A stretch of DNA of 64,000 nt, taken from the NCBI GenBank assembly GCA_035507035.1, contig DATJOJ010000065.1, forward strand, positions 163,241-227,240. The letters are read 5' to 3'. Under the pieces are notes generated by a model. The model was given only the letters and a program-made list of their open reading frames with translations. It searched no databases and had not been told where the DNA came from. Positions within the stretch are counted from its first letter, which is position 1. Every line of letters begins with the position of its first letter. Position numbers and translations under genes: made by a program. Shown piece by piece: positions 1-8,169 of this stretch. Source of the stretch: DATJOJ01 sp035507035. Lineage in GTDB: Bacteria > Acidobacteriota > Terriglobia > Terriglobales > Acidobacteriaceae.

Positions 1-321
1 GCCGAATATTCAAGGCTCGTTCGGGATTGCTTCGTGTGCCATCTTCGCCTATGGCACCTTCTTGTCTGTTGAACCCGTGCGCCTAACTGAGACCCGCATT
101 ATATGACAAGCCGCGATGCGAGGTCTCTCGAAAAGCCACGCCAACTATACTTCGACTCTGTTAGGACATGTCATAAAAATGTAAACGATATGTAAAAAAT
201 GGGTGGCAACCCGGCGCGCTGAAGAGCAATGTTTCGTTCCGCGTGATTCAATGAATGAAGGCTAACTCGGGCGAGTTCCGCAGGTTCCGACCCAATCGAA
301 GGAGAGTTTCCGGCCCGCGTC
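1..321. other. Intergenic region downstream of panC
   Basis: No coding frame, tRNA or convincing terminator is visible. An AT-rich patch lies around 170-200. The stretch follows the 3' end of the minus-strand panC gene, so it may hold that transcript's end. Confidence 0.5.
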
Positions 322-1170
322 TTACGATACACCCAGCACTACATTATCGATCAACCGCGTCGTCCCGATAAACGCGGCCACGGCAACCAGCGCCGAGCCC
401 ACCACCTGGTCAACCGCCTCCAGCATTTCCGGATCCACAATTTCCAAGTAATCCAGCCGCGCGCCGCGTTCCCCTGCAATCACGCGTTTCCCGCTTTCAA
501 CCAGCTTTGCCGCGTCGCGCTCGCCGCGCTCAAACTGGCTTTGCACTTCGACCAGAGCGCGATGCAGCACCAGCGCCGACTTTCGCTGCTCCGCATTCAA
601 ATAAGCATTTCGCGAGCTCAGAGCCAGGCCATCGGCATCGCGAACGATCGGGCACACCACAACTTCCACCGCGAAATTCAAATCCCGCACCATCCGCCGA
701 ATGATTGCCGCCTGCGCCGCATCTTTTTGCCCGAAAAACGCTAAATCCGGTTCGATAATGTTGAACAGCTTCGCCACCACCGTCGTCACCCCGCCAAAGT
801 GGCCTGGCCGCGACCGACCGCACAGCTTTTCACTCATCCCCTCGACGGTTACGTATGTGATCGCTTTCTCCGGATACATCTCCTCGGCCGTTGGCGCAAA
901 CAGCAAATCCACCGACTCTTTTTCCAGCAACCGGCAATCTCGGTCGAACGTGCGTGGATACTTGGCCAAGTCCTCGTTTGGCCCAAACTGCAGCGGATTC
1001 ACAAAGATCGAAACCGCGACCGCGTCGCACTGCGCATTCGCTTCCCGCACCAGTGAGAGATGCCCCTCATGCAGCGCGCCCATGGTTGGCACGAAGCCGA
1101 GGCGCAATCCCCCTAACCGCGCCGCCCGCGAGGCGGCTTGCATTTCTTTGATTGTTTTGCAGATTTTCAT
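322..1170 (-). CDS. panC: Pantothenate synthetase (pantoate--beta-alanine ligase)
   Basis: Joins pantoate and beta-alanine with ATP to make pantothenate, the last step of vitamin B5 synthesis, in the cytoplasm. The 282-aa length is normal. The nucleotide-binding motif HEGH (residues 34-37) follows FVPTMGAL. FGQKDAAQ and the later LSSRNAYL segment match the pantoate- and ATP-binding parts of the family. The gene is last in a minus-strand group with panB and a lipoprotein gene. Its ATG lies 4 bases after the lipoprotein stop, which argues for co-transcription. The family call is secure. Confidence 0.97.
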   Translation of the reverse strand: MKICKTIKEMQAASRAARLGGLRLGFVPTMGALHEGHLSLVREANAQCDAVAVSIFVNPLQFGPNEDLAKYPRTFDRDCRLLEKESVDLLFAPTAEEMYPEKAITYVTVEGMSEKLCGRSRPGHFGGVTTVVAKLFNIIEPDLAFFGQKDAAQAAIIRRMVRDLNFAVEVVVCPIVRDADGLALSSRNAYLNAEQRKSALVLHRALVEVQSQFERGERDAAKLVESGKRVIAGERGARLDYLEIVDPEMLEAVDQVVGSALVAVAAFIGTTRLIDNVVLGVS

Positions 1171-1174
1171 GGCG

Positions 1175-1606
1175 CTACGATGCCGGAACCCAGTCGATCA
1201 GAATGTGTAAGCTTTCGAGCGTTCCCGCCACCACTCCGCGATTCCTTCGGATCAGCGCCTCGTCACCCGTCCCGGCAGGCTTGTCTTCCGCCACGGCTAC
1301 CACTCGCCCATACGGCCACGCCGAGGGCGACAACCGTGCGAGTGCGTCCGGAACCTCATCGAACTTGAGCAGATGTTCCTCGTTGTTCGAAACATCCAGC
1401 AAACTCGCCCCATTTTTCCCAATCATCAAGTAAGGATTTCGCCAGGATTTGAAATCGCGCACACTGCCGAATTTCGCCGGATCGGCGGCAGGGATGGATT
1501 GCAGGCGGGTATACGCGTTGACTTGTGCCGCCGGATTTGATTTTGCCGCGCAACCAAGCAGCACAGCGCCAAGCATTGCCAGAACACTCAAACACAAATA
1601 TCTCAT
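1175..1606 (-). CDS. Putative lipoprotein between panB and panC
   Basis: Unrecognised 143-aa protein. An N-terminal hydrophobic stretch ends in the lipobox LLGC near residue 19, so export and lipidation are likely. The rest is soluble, with segments such as FDEVPDALARLSPSAWPYGR. The frame is open to a TTG at 1615, but ATG 1606 sits behind a GGTGG stretch and gives a cleaner signal peptide. It lies 11 bases after the panB stop and 4 bases before panC, so it is co-transcribed with them. Nothing in the sequence ties it to pantothenate synthesis. Confidence 0.72.
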   Translation of the reverse strand: MRYLCLSVLAMLGAVLLGCAAKSNPAAQVNAYTRLQSIPAADPAKFGSVRDFKSWRNPYLMIGKNGASLLDVSNNEEHLLKFDEVPDALARLSPSAWPYGRVVAVAEDKPAGTGDEALIRRNRGVVAGTLESLHILIDWVPAS

Positions 1607-1617
1607 CACCACCAATT

Positions 1618-2508
1618 CTAACGGTGAGACCGGCGTTTGTGCTCCATGACAGTTTCAAGCGACTGCTGGGTCTCTTTCGGCAGATGGTACGACTCGTTGT
1701 CCGACGGATATTGCCGCGACATCACATCTGCGCGGAACGCCTGCACTGCCGCCGTGATGGTTGCCGCAGCGTCTCCGTAGCGGCGCACAAATTTCGCCGG
1801 TTGGCCAAACGTCAAATTCAAAATGTCGTGGAACACCAGCACTTGGCCATCGCACTCCGGCCCCGCGCCAATGCCGATCGTCGGTGTCGCCACCTCAGCC
1901 GTGACCATGGCTGCCACTTCCCGGGGAATACCCTCTAAATACAGGCAAGCCACGCCGGCTCGATCCAACGCCACGGCGTCTTTCATCAACTGTTCTACCG
2001 CGGCGAGCGACTTACCTTGGACTTTGTAACCTCCCATGACATTTACCGACTGCGGCGTCAGTCCGATATGTCCGGCCACGGGAATTTCGGCATCGATTAC
2101 GCGGCGAATTACGTCGGCGCGCTTCTCGCCGCCTTCCATCTTTACCGCTTCCGCTCCGCCTTCTTTGACGAAGCGCATGGCATTGCGCACCGCCTCGTCC
2201 GCGGAAACATGAAACGACCCAAAGGGCATGTCGGCGATCAGGAATCCATGCTTTACGCCTCGCCGTACGGCCCGCGTGTGATGCAACATTTCATCCACCG
2301 TGACGGTGAGCGTGTTCTCGTACCCGAGCATGGTTTGCGCGAGCGAATCCCCGACCAGAATTATGTCGATCGCTGCCTCATCGACGAGGCGCGCGGCCGC
2401 GTAGTCATACGCGGTTAAGCAGGTGATGGGTTGCTGGAAATGTTTCTTATCGCGAAGGGAAGAAACCGTAATTTTCTGGCGAGGTTCGCCAATTGGCGTA
2501 AGACTCAC
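1618..2508 (-). CDS. panB: 3-methyl-2-oxobutanoate hydroxymethyltransferase
   Basis: Transfers a hydroxymethyl group from methylene-tetrahydrofolate to ketoisovalerate, giving ketopantoate, the first committed pantothenate step. The 296-aa TIM-barrel protein shows VGDSLAQTMLGY (metal-binding Asp), DMPFGSF, KMEGG, GHIGLTPQ and GIGAGPECDGQVLVFHD, all hallmark PanB segments. Translation starts at a GTG (2508) preceded by GGAGGG. It heads the panB-lipoprotein-panC group. The C-terminus (roughly the last 25 residues, ending HKRRSHR) is basic and variable. Confidence 0.97.
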   Translation of the reverse strand: MSLTPIGEPRQKITVSSLRDKKHFQQPITCLTAYDYAAARLVDEAAIDIILVGDSLAQTMLGYENTLTVTVDEMLHHTRAVRRGVKHGFLIADMPFGSFHVSADEAVRNAMRFVKEGGAEAVKMEGGEKRADVIRRVIDAEIPVAGHIGLTPQSVNVMGGYKVQGKSLAAVEQLMKDAVALDRAGVACLYLEGIPREVAAMVTAEVATPTIGIGAGPECDGQVLVFHDILNLTFGQPAKFVRRYGDAAATITAAVQAFRADVMSRQYPSDNESYHLPKETQQSLETVMEHKRRSHR

Positions 2509-2661
2509 GATGCCCTCCAGTGCCCTTCCGGCTTCGCCGGATAGAGCCTGTACACATCTTTTGATAACTCTTACCTTATTGTAGTCGCAGCAAATGGCCG
2601 AATCCAGTAAAAGTGCAAGTAGCTGACAACTAGATACTTACCAGCGCTGGCATGCCCGCGT

Positions 2662-3327
2662 TTACGCGCTGGCGGCTTCCTCTCTGCCCAGAGGCAAGAA
2701 ATACTGCGTCCCGCGGATCGGCTCAGAGACTTTTCTCAACAACTCCTGCAAATCTTCGTTCCGTTCGACGAAATCAATTTCCGAAGTATTTACGATCAGC
2801 AAATCCGACGACGTGTAGTGAAAGAAAAAGTGCTCGTACGCTTTAATGACTTCCTCGAGATACGCTTCGCCCACCGCTTTTTCTCCCGGCGCATTCTTTT
2901 TCTTGAGCCGCTTTTTAAGCACTTCGGGCGTGGCCTGTAGATAAATCACCAAGTCGGGGGTGGGAAGTTGCTCGCGAAAGTGGTTGTAATAGCGGTTATA
3001 AGTATCGAGCTCCTGGTCGGTGAGATTCAGACAGGCAAACAGCTTGTCCTTTTCGAAGATGAAGTCGGTAACTACCGTCCGCTGCGATCGCGGCCCCAGA
3101 TCCAGCCCGCGAAGGCGTTCAAACCTTCGAATCAGAAAGGCGAACTGGGTTTGAAAGGCTGCCCCGCGATCGCCATCATAGAAAGACGGCAAGAACGGAT
3201 TGTCTTCCTCCTCCATCACGCGCTGGGCATTCAAACGCTCCGCCAGAATCCGCGACAGCGTGCTCTTTCCGACGCGTATCGGACCTTCGACTGCGATGTA
3301 ACGGGGTAACTCAAAAAGATTGGCCAT
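2662..3327 (-). CDS. Deoxynucleoside kinase
   Basis: Phosphorylates deoxynucleosides for salvage into dNTP pools. With the start at ATG 3327 (GAGG just upstream) it is 221 aa. The frame runs open to 3384, but the extra residues look non-coding. The P-loop GPIRVGKS is at residues 15-22. EEEDNPFLPSFYDG, DFIFEKDKLFA, a YLQATPEVLKKRLKKK lid region and EAYLEEVIKAYEHFFFHY match the dNK/dGK/dAK family. Substrate specificity cannot be read from the sequence. It lies upstream of panB on the same strand with a 150-base gap. Confidence 0.92.
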   Translation of the reverse strand: MANLFELPRYIAVEGPIRVGKSTLSRILAERLNAQRVMEEEDNPFLPSFYDGDRGAAFQTQFAFLIRRFERLRGLDLGPRSQRTVVTDFIFEKDKLFACLNLTDQELDTYNRYYNHFREQLPTPDLVIYLQATPEVLKKRLKKKNAPGEKAVGEAYLEEVIKAYEHFFFHYTSSDLLIVNTSEIDFVERNEDLQELLRKVSEPIRGTQYFLPLGREEAASA

Positions 3328-3405
3328 GGCCTCGAAGACGGCAGCTTCGCTTGGCAGAATAGCGCGCCCAGGTCTGGCACGCAATTGAGGAAAAGGTTAA
3401 CAGGC

Positions 3406-3497
3406 AAGTCAGAAGTAAGAAGGCCAAGTTTAAAAGGCAAAAGTAGGCGGTGAGTCCATCCTCCCAGTTCTGATTTTCTAATTCTCACTTCTGACTT
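3406..3497. repeat. Inverted repeat in dNK/deacetylase intergenic gap
   Basis: An 11-base perfect inverted repeat, AAGTCAGAAGT at 3406-3416 and ACTTCTGACTT at 3487-3497, brackets about 70 bases between the divergent kinase and deacetylase genes. The arms are purine/pyrimidine-rich. The downstream arm lies just before a TATAAT box. It could be a mobile-repeat relic or an operator. Confidence 0.5.
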
Positions 3498-3500
3498 TCA

Positions 3501-3506
3501 TATAAT
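3501..3506 (+). promoter_or_regulatory. -10 box of a possibly leaderless deacetylase transcript
   Basis: A consensus TATAAT ends 6 bases before the ATG at 3513. The expected transcription start therefore falls on or next to the start codon, and no Shine-Dalgarno sequence is present. No good -35 hexamer is visible. Confidence 0.4.
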
Positions 3507-3512
3507 CTCCCC

Positions 3513-4220
3513 ATGCTCGGCTTCGTTGCCGGCCTCGCCGGCGTGACCGCCGTCTCCGCTGGTTATCAAACCATGGCCCCCACTGGCCAGTGGTACGGTC
3601 GAACCTTCACTGGCCTGCCGCCGAGTTCAAAGAAGTTGGCCCTCACTTACGACGACGGTCCCAACACCCCTCATACCCTGCACCTGCTCGAAGTGCTCGC
3701 AAAACACAATGTTCGCGCCACATTTTTTCTCATTGGCCAAAACGTTCAAAAAAGACCTGACATCGCCCGCGATATCGCGAAAGCAGGCCATGCACTCGGC
3801 AACCACACCTTCACTCATCCCAATCTGATCTTCGCTTCCGCCGAGCAAACAGAAACGCAGCTCCAGCAGTGCCAGCAGGCTATATCCGATGCCACCGGCG
3901 AAACTCCTCGTCTCTTCCGTCCTCCCTTCGGCGGTCGCAAACCTGGCACTTTGCAAATTGCCCGCAGTTTAGGGCTCGAACCGGTGATGTGGAATATTAC
4001 TGGATGGGACTGGAAGGGAAAGCCGTCAAATTACATCGAAAAAAAAATTGGCAAGCAAGTCCGCGGTGGAGATGTGATCCTCCTGCACGATGGCAGTCAC
4101 GCCGTCTTTGGCGCCGACCGTTCGCAAACCGTGATTGCCACCGATCGCCTGATCTCCCGATATCGTGCCGAAGGCTTCGAGTTCCTAACCATCCCCCAGA
4201 TGATGGAAAGCCGCCGCTAA
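3513..4220 (+). CDS. Polysaccharide deacetylase (NodB homology, CE4)
   Basis: Metal-dependent N- or O-deacetylase acting on a polysaccharide or peptidoglycan, probably outside the cytoplasm. The 235-aa protein begins with a hydrophobic segment (residues 1-20) that can serve as signal or anchor. Motif 1 TYDDGPN holds the Asp pair at 47-48. Motif 2 HTFTH gives metal ligands H98 and H102. Motif 3 RLFRPPFGGR and the C-terminal ILLHDG are also present, so the full CE4 active site is retained. The substrate is unknown. It converges on hemL. Confidence 0.93.
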   Translation: MLGFVAGLAGVTAVSAGYQTMAPTGQWYGRTFTGLPPSSKKLALTYDDGPNTPHTLHLLEVLAKHNVRATFFLIGQNVQKRPDIARDIAKAGHALGNHTFTHPNLIFASAEQTETQLQQCQQAISDATGETPRLFRPPFGGRKPGTLQIARSLGLEPVMWNITGWDWKGKPSNYIEKKIGKQVRGGDVILLHDGSHAVFGADRSQTVIATDRLISRYRAEGFEFLTIPQMMESRR

Positions 4221-4234
4221 CATCTATTCGTGAC

Positions 4235-5536
4235 TCACGCATGAACCATTCCAAACGCCTGCTTCGCCGTCGCAATCGTTTGATCGATATCCTTCTCGCT
4301 GTGCGCCGCGCCCAAGAACGCAGCTTCAAATTGCGAGGGCGGCAGATAAACTCCGCCATCGAGCATTGACCGGAAGAAGCGGCCAAACGCTTCCGTGTCG
4401 CACTTTGCCGCCGAATTCCAATCCGTCACTGGGCCAGCCGTAAAGAACCACGTAAACATCGATCCCACCCGGTTGTAGGAAATCTCCACTCCCGACTCCT
4501 TCGCGACCTCCGCCACGCCGCTGACCAACTCTGCGCTCAACTTCTCCAGCCGAGGATAAATTTCCTGCTTGTGTTCACGCAGATAACTCAATGCCGCCAC
4601 GCCCGCCGCCATCGCCAGCGGATTTCCCGACAGCGTTCCAGCCTGATACATCGGCCCCAGCGGTGCGACCAGTCCCATGATTTCGTTCGGTCCGCCATAG
4701 GCGCCTACCGGAAGCCCGCCGCCAATGACCTTTCCCATCGTGGTCAGATCGGGCGTGATGCTGAAAACCTCTTGTGCTCCGCCAAACGCGAGCCGAAATC
4801 CGGTCATGACTTCATCAAAAATCAGCAAAGCTTTGTCCCGCTGCGTGATCGCCCGCAGCGCCTCGAGATAACCCCGCGCGGGTGGAACGCAGCCCATATT
4901 TCCCACCACCGGCTCGACGATCACGCATGCGATCTGGTGCTTGAATTTCTTAAATGCCTCTTCCAGCGCGTCCACGTCGTCGTATGGCAACGCCAGCGTG
5001 AACTGGGTGAACTCCTCGGGAACCCCTGCCGATCCCGGAATTCCCAGCGTCGCCACGCCCGATCCCGCCTTCACCAGCAGCGCATCCGCGTGGCCGTGAT
5101 AGCAGCCTTCAAACTTCACAATGTATTTGCGTTTTGTATAGGCGCGAGCCAGGCGAATCGCTGACATCGTTGCTTCGGTTCCGGAGCTGACAAAGCGAAC
5201 CTTCTCGACATGGGGAAACGCCGACAGCACCAACTCGGCTAAATCCGCTTCCGCGGGCGTCGAGGCCCCAAAACTCGTTCCCTTACGAGTTGCCGTAATC
5301 ACCGCGTCTACGATCATGGGCGCCGCATGGCCGAGAATCATCGGCCCCCACGAGCCCACGTAATCGATGTATTCGTTGCCGTCTGCATCGAAGATTCGCG
5401 ACCGCTCGCCACGCACGATGAACGGCGCGTCTCCCCCCACCGAGCGAAACGCCCGGACCGGCGAATTCACGCCTCCCGGAATCATCGATTCCGCCCGTTT
5501 CTGCAGCCGTTGCGAAATCTCGGTTTTGCGCGACAT
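4235..5536 (-). CDS. hemL: Glutamate-1-semialdehyde 2,1-aminomutase
   Basis: PLP enzyme of the C5 tetrapyrrole pathway that converts glutamate-1-semialdehyde to 5-aminolevulinate. The length of 433 aa is typical. GGVNSPVRAF near the N-terminus, SSGTEATMSAIRLAR (phosphate binding), FEGCYHGHAD, IFDEVMTGFR and the PLP-lysine segment MGKVIGGGLPVGAYGG are all seen. The start is ATG 5536 behind GAGGAGGG. No other heme gene is adjacent. Confidence 0.97.
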   Translation of the reverse strand: MSRKTEISQRLQKRAESMIPGGVNSPVRAFRSVGGDAPFIVRGERSRIFDADGNEYIDYVGSWGPMILGHAAPMIVDAVITATRKGTSFGASTPAEADLAELVLSAFPHVEKVRFVSSGTEATMSAIRLARAYTKRKYIVKFEGCYHGHADALLVKAGSGVATLGIPGSAGVPEEFTQFTLALPYDDVDALEEAFKKFKHQIACVIVEPVVGNMGCVPPARGYLEALRAITQRDKALLIFDEVMTGFRLAFGGAQEVFSITPDLTTMGKVIGGGLPVGAYGGPNEIMGLVAPLGPMYQAGTLSGNPLAMAAGVAALSYLREHKQEIYPRLEKLSAELVSGVAEVAKESGVEISYNRVGSMFTWFFTAGPVTDWNSAAKCDTEAFGRFFRSMLDGGVYLPPSQFEAAFLGAAHSEKDIDQTIATAKQAFGMVHA

Positions 5537-5770
5537 GCACCCTCCTCGAAGCTTCCCGCCCTATGCTATCAACGCCCGAACCCGCCTTCAGGCGGTAACA
5601 TCACACCGTGATGTGATGACCGAACATCGCTTGCGCCGCGTTCCTCGCTCATTTCTGTTGCTTACGACGGTAACCGAATTTACCGGAAATTTACAATTTT
5701 GCAACACTCCTGCAATACGCCTTCGCTACTCTCTTTATCAGTACACGCCCTTCTAACCGGGAGGGTTTTA

Positions 5771-5801
5771 GGGACGACCTCGGGGGGCTCCGGGTCGTCC
5801 C
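5771..5801 (-). terminator. Strong hairpin downstream of the FrmR-like gene
   Basis: GGGACGACC (5771-5779) pairs perfectly with GGTCGTCCC (5793-5801), and an inner CGG/CCG adds three pairs. It lies 37 bases past the stop of the minus-strand regulator gene. No oligo-T tract follows on either strand, so its role as an intrinsic terminator is only likely. Confidence 0.5.
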
Positions 5802-5837
5802 ATTGTTCTTTCCGTGCTCTACCCGTGACAACCCAAC

Positions 5838-6125
5838 TCACTTCAGGTATGCCCGCACCAGGCTGATCAGGTCCTCCGTTAATTCTTCTGGCGACTCCGT
5901 CCCACGATTCGGATGGGTGATGTGCAGCCGGATGTGATCTTCCAGAATCTCCGCCATCAGGCTGTTCACGCCCCCGCGGATCGCGGCTAGCAGCATGAGA
6001 ATATCGGCGCACTCGTCGCCTTCTGTCACCGATCGTTCCATCGCCGTCACCTGTCCGCTCAGACGGCTGATACGCGACAACAGCTTCTGTTTCTCCTTGG
6101 AGATGGCCGCCCGCTGTTCTTTCAT
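5838..6125 (-). CDS. CsoR/RcnR/FrmR-family transcriptional repressor
   Basis: All-helical DUF156 repressor of 95 aa. Sensing positions are C39, H64 and H68. The pattern C-x24-H-x3-H differs from copper-type CsoR (Cys-His-Cys) and resembles the FrmR/RcnR side of the family, which senses formaldehyde or Ni/Co. Segments ILMLLAAIRGGVNSLMAEIL and DLISLVRAYLK are close to FrmR. A family-type operator lies 36 bases upstream of the start, so autoregulation is expected. No effector gene (dehydrogenase or exporter) is adjacent, so the signal is unknown. Confidence 0.9.
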   Translation of the reverse strand: MKEQRAAISKEKQKLLSRISRLSGQVTAMERSVTEGDECADILMLLAAIRGGVNSLMAEILEDHIRLHITHPNRGTESPEELTEDLISLVRAYLK

Positions 6126-6156
6126 AAAGATCCTTCTTTACGAGCTCCTGGCTTTT

Positions 6157-6192
6157 GACAATACCATAGGGGGGTATACTATCTATTGTCAA
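6157..6192 (-). promoter_or_regulatory. FrmR/RcnR-type operator overlapping the regulator promoter
   Basis: The core ATACCATAGGGGGGTATACTAT (6161-6182) has the G-tract flanked by AT inverted repeats known for CsoR/RcnR/FrmR operators. It lies inside a wider inverted repeat, GACAATA (6157-6163) and TATTGTC (6184-6190). On the minus strand a TTGACA -35 (6187-6192) and a TATGGT -10 (6163-6168) with an 18-base spacer overlap the operator. A bound repressor would therefore block its own gene. Confidence 0.75.
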
Positions 6193-6518
6193 GGGGGCGC
6201 CCCAGTACCGGCATTTCCCTCGCGAACGCGAAGTAGGGTCGGCGTTAGGCGTCGCGGACAGCCCACAATCAGTTGTTAACTATAGTTACTTACTCGGTGT
6301 ATGCCCCGGTTAATATGCATGGGGCTGGTCCTTGGGCGGTGTCGGCGAACACTTTTTAACAGCCTATTAACGGTCCTGGAGTAAGCTCTGTAAGTTTGCG
6401 AAGCGGAAGGATAACCGCGGAGACACAAGGCTGAGGTCACCCGTTCAGGTGATCAACGTCACCAGTTGCCGTGACAAGTGAGGTTGATGCCGTCCGCGAT
6501 CTTGCTTAGGCTGCGATT
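6193..6518. other. Intergenic region before the porin gene
   Basis: No coding frame. Short hairpins are possible, for example GGTGA (6445-6449) with TCACC, but no recognised riboswitch was seen. A TTGATG...TAGGCT pair with 17-base spacing lies immediately before the porin ATG and is too weak to call a promoter. Confidence 0.35.
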
Positions 6519-8027
6519 ATGAAATTGAAATTGAAATTCATTTTCAACAACCAGCTGGACCATGCCAGCGCAGCGATCGCCAGACTGAGCCTCTGCCTTT
6601 TGCCGCTGTTCCTGGCCTCAGCGGTACTGTGTGCGCAACAAACTCCCGCGCCCAGCCAAACCCTTTCCGCTCCGGCGCAGAATTCGGCCAATGCCCAAGA
6701 CTCAAGTTCCACTCAACCTGATCAAGCCGATGACCCCACGGCCAACGTCGCTCCGCAAACCATGTTTCCCGAACTCACGAGCACGCATTTCTGGCTTTCC
6801 GGTCAGGCCAACTTTATCTTCCAGACCCATCCGCCTTTCTACGCAAGATATAGCGGCACCCATAGCCTAGACCCGAATTACGAGAAAGCTACCTCGCGCG
6901 TCCTCACGCTCTACACCGGCGTGCGCCTGAATAATTCCTTTGAAATTCTCGCCGACGTCGAAGAAGCCGGCGGAGCCGCCCTCAGTACCGGTTTCGGCCT
7001 TGCCGGTTTCACCAACCTCGATATCGTTCGCAATCCGCTGCTCAGCAAGGCGCCATATCTCGCCCGCGGCATGGTCCACAAAGTTTTCGCGCTCAGCAAG
7101 GACAAAATTGAAAATGAGCGCAATCCGCTTTCTCTATTTCCCGAGTTGCCGCGCCGCCGCCTCGAATTTCGCTTCGGCAAGTTCAGCATGCCCGACTTTT
7201 TCGACCAGAACACCGCGGGCTCTGACACCCACCTGCAATTCACCAACTGGACCATCGACAACAACGGCGCATGGGATTATGCGGCCGACACGCGCGGTTA
7301 CACCGTCGGTGGCGTCGTCGACTACGAAGACACCAATTGGAGCGTACGCTTTAGCGAAGCCCTGATGCCCAAAGTCGCCAACGGCATCGACCTCGTTTGG
7401 AAGTTCTGGCAGGCCCACGCAGAAAATGTCGAAGTCGACTGGCAACACGGCATTCTGCCCAGGAAAGCCGGCGTCGTTCGCCTTCTCGGGTTCGTTAATC
7501 ACGCCAACATGGGCATTTATAAGGATGCGATCGCGCAGTTCAATGAGGGCTTGACTCCGACTCCCGATATCACGAATCATCCCTGGCACATCACCGAAAA
7601 ATATGGTTTTGGCGTCAATATCGAACAGACCATCATGCCCGACGTCATCGCCTTTGCCCGGTGGGGATGGAACAACGGCAAAACCGAATCCTTCGCGTAC
7701 ACCGAAGACGATGAGACAGTCGAGACCGGCGTCGGTTTCTACGGCCGACGCTGGCACCGTAAACAGGATCGCGCCGGTGTCGCTTTTGTCACCAATGGTA
7801 TCTGCAAATATCACCAGCAATATTTGGCGGACGGAGGCCTCGGCTTTCTGCTCGGCGACGGTGGTCTGAACTACGGCCGCGAGACTATCGTCGAAACTTA
7901 CTATACGGCCCACGTCTGGCGCGGCATTTATGTTGCTCCCGGCGTGCAACACATCAACAATCCCGGCTACAACCGCGACCGCGGCCCCGTCACCGTGCCC
8001 AGCTTCCGCATCCACGTGGAATTCTAG
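6519..8027 (+). CDS. Carbohydrate-selective (OprB-like) outer-membrane porin
   Basis: A 502-aa protein with a long signal region (residues 1-40, ending SAVLCAQQ), then a Pro/Gln/Ser-rich linker, then a domain of short alternating hydrophobic strands ending in Phe, as in outer-membrane barrels. Segments ILADVEEAGGAALSTGFGLA, FRFGKFSMPDFFD, WNNGKTESFAYTEDDE and YYTAHVWRGIYVAPGVQHI resemble the OprB/carbohydrate-porin family. Transport of sugars or other small solutes is inferred from the family only. It is 142 bases upstream of MacB-type permeases, which may be co-transcribed. Confidence 0.75.
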   Translation: MKLKLKFIFNNQLDHASAAIARLSLCLLPLFLASAVLCAQQTPAPSQTLSAPAQNSANAQDSSSTQPDQADDPTANVAPQTMFPELTSTHFWLSGQANFIFQTHPPFYARYSGTHSLDPNYEKATSRVLTLYTGVRLNNSFEILADVEEAGGAALSTGFGLAGFTNLDIVRNPLLSKAPYLARGMVHKVFALSKDKIENERNPLSLFPELPRRRLEFRFGKFSMPDFFDQNTAGSDTHLQFTNWTIDNNGAWDYAADTRGYTVGGVVDYEDTNWSVRFSEALMPKVANGIDLVWKFWQAHAENVEVDWQHGILPRKAGVVRLLGFVNHANMGIYKDAIAQFNEGLTPTPDITNHPWHITEKYGFGVNIEQTIMPDVIAFARWGWNNGKTESFAYTEDDETVETGVGFYGRRWHRKQDRAGVAFVTNGICKYHQQYLADGGLGFLLGDGGLNYGRETIVETYYTAHVWRGIYVAPGVQHINNPGYNRDRGPVTVPSFRIHVEF

Positions 8028-8169
8028 GATTTGTGAAGCACGGACAGTCTTGTTCGCGCCTCGAACCCTCGTCGCAGCGGAACTTCCCCCCGCCAAATCA
8101 CGTACTTCTCCTCAGGAGCAGCCGGTCCAGGCTCACATTCAGCCGGGAGGGCCGTCCAATCGACAGATC

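Noticed and set aside
6300..6518. Possible riboswitch before the porin gene
   Set aside because: Some short hairpins form, but no known riboswitch core or conserved motif was recognised.
7134..8096. 320-codon open frame antisense to the porin gene
   Set aside because: Shadow of a GC-rich coding region. It has no signal, motif or ribosome-binding site, and the plus-strand porin is well supported.
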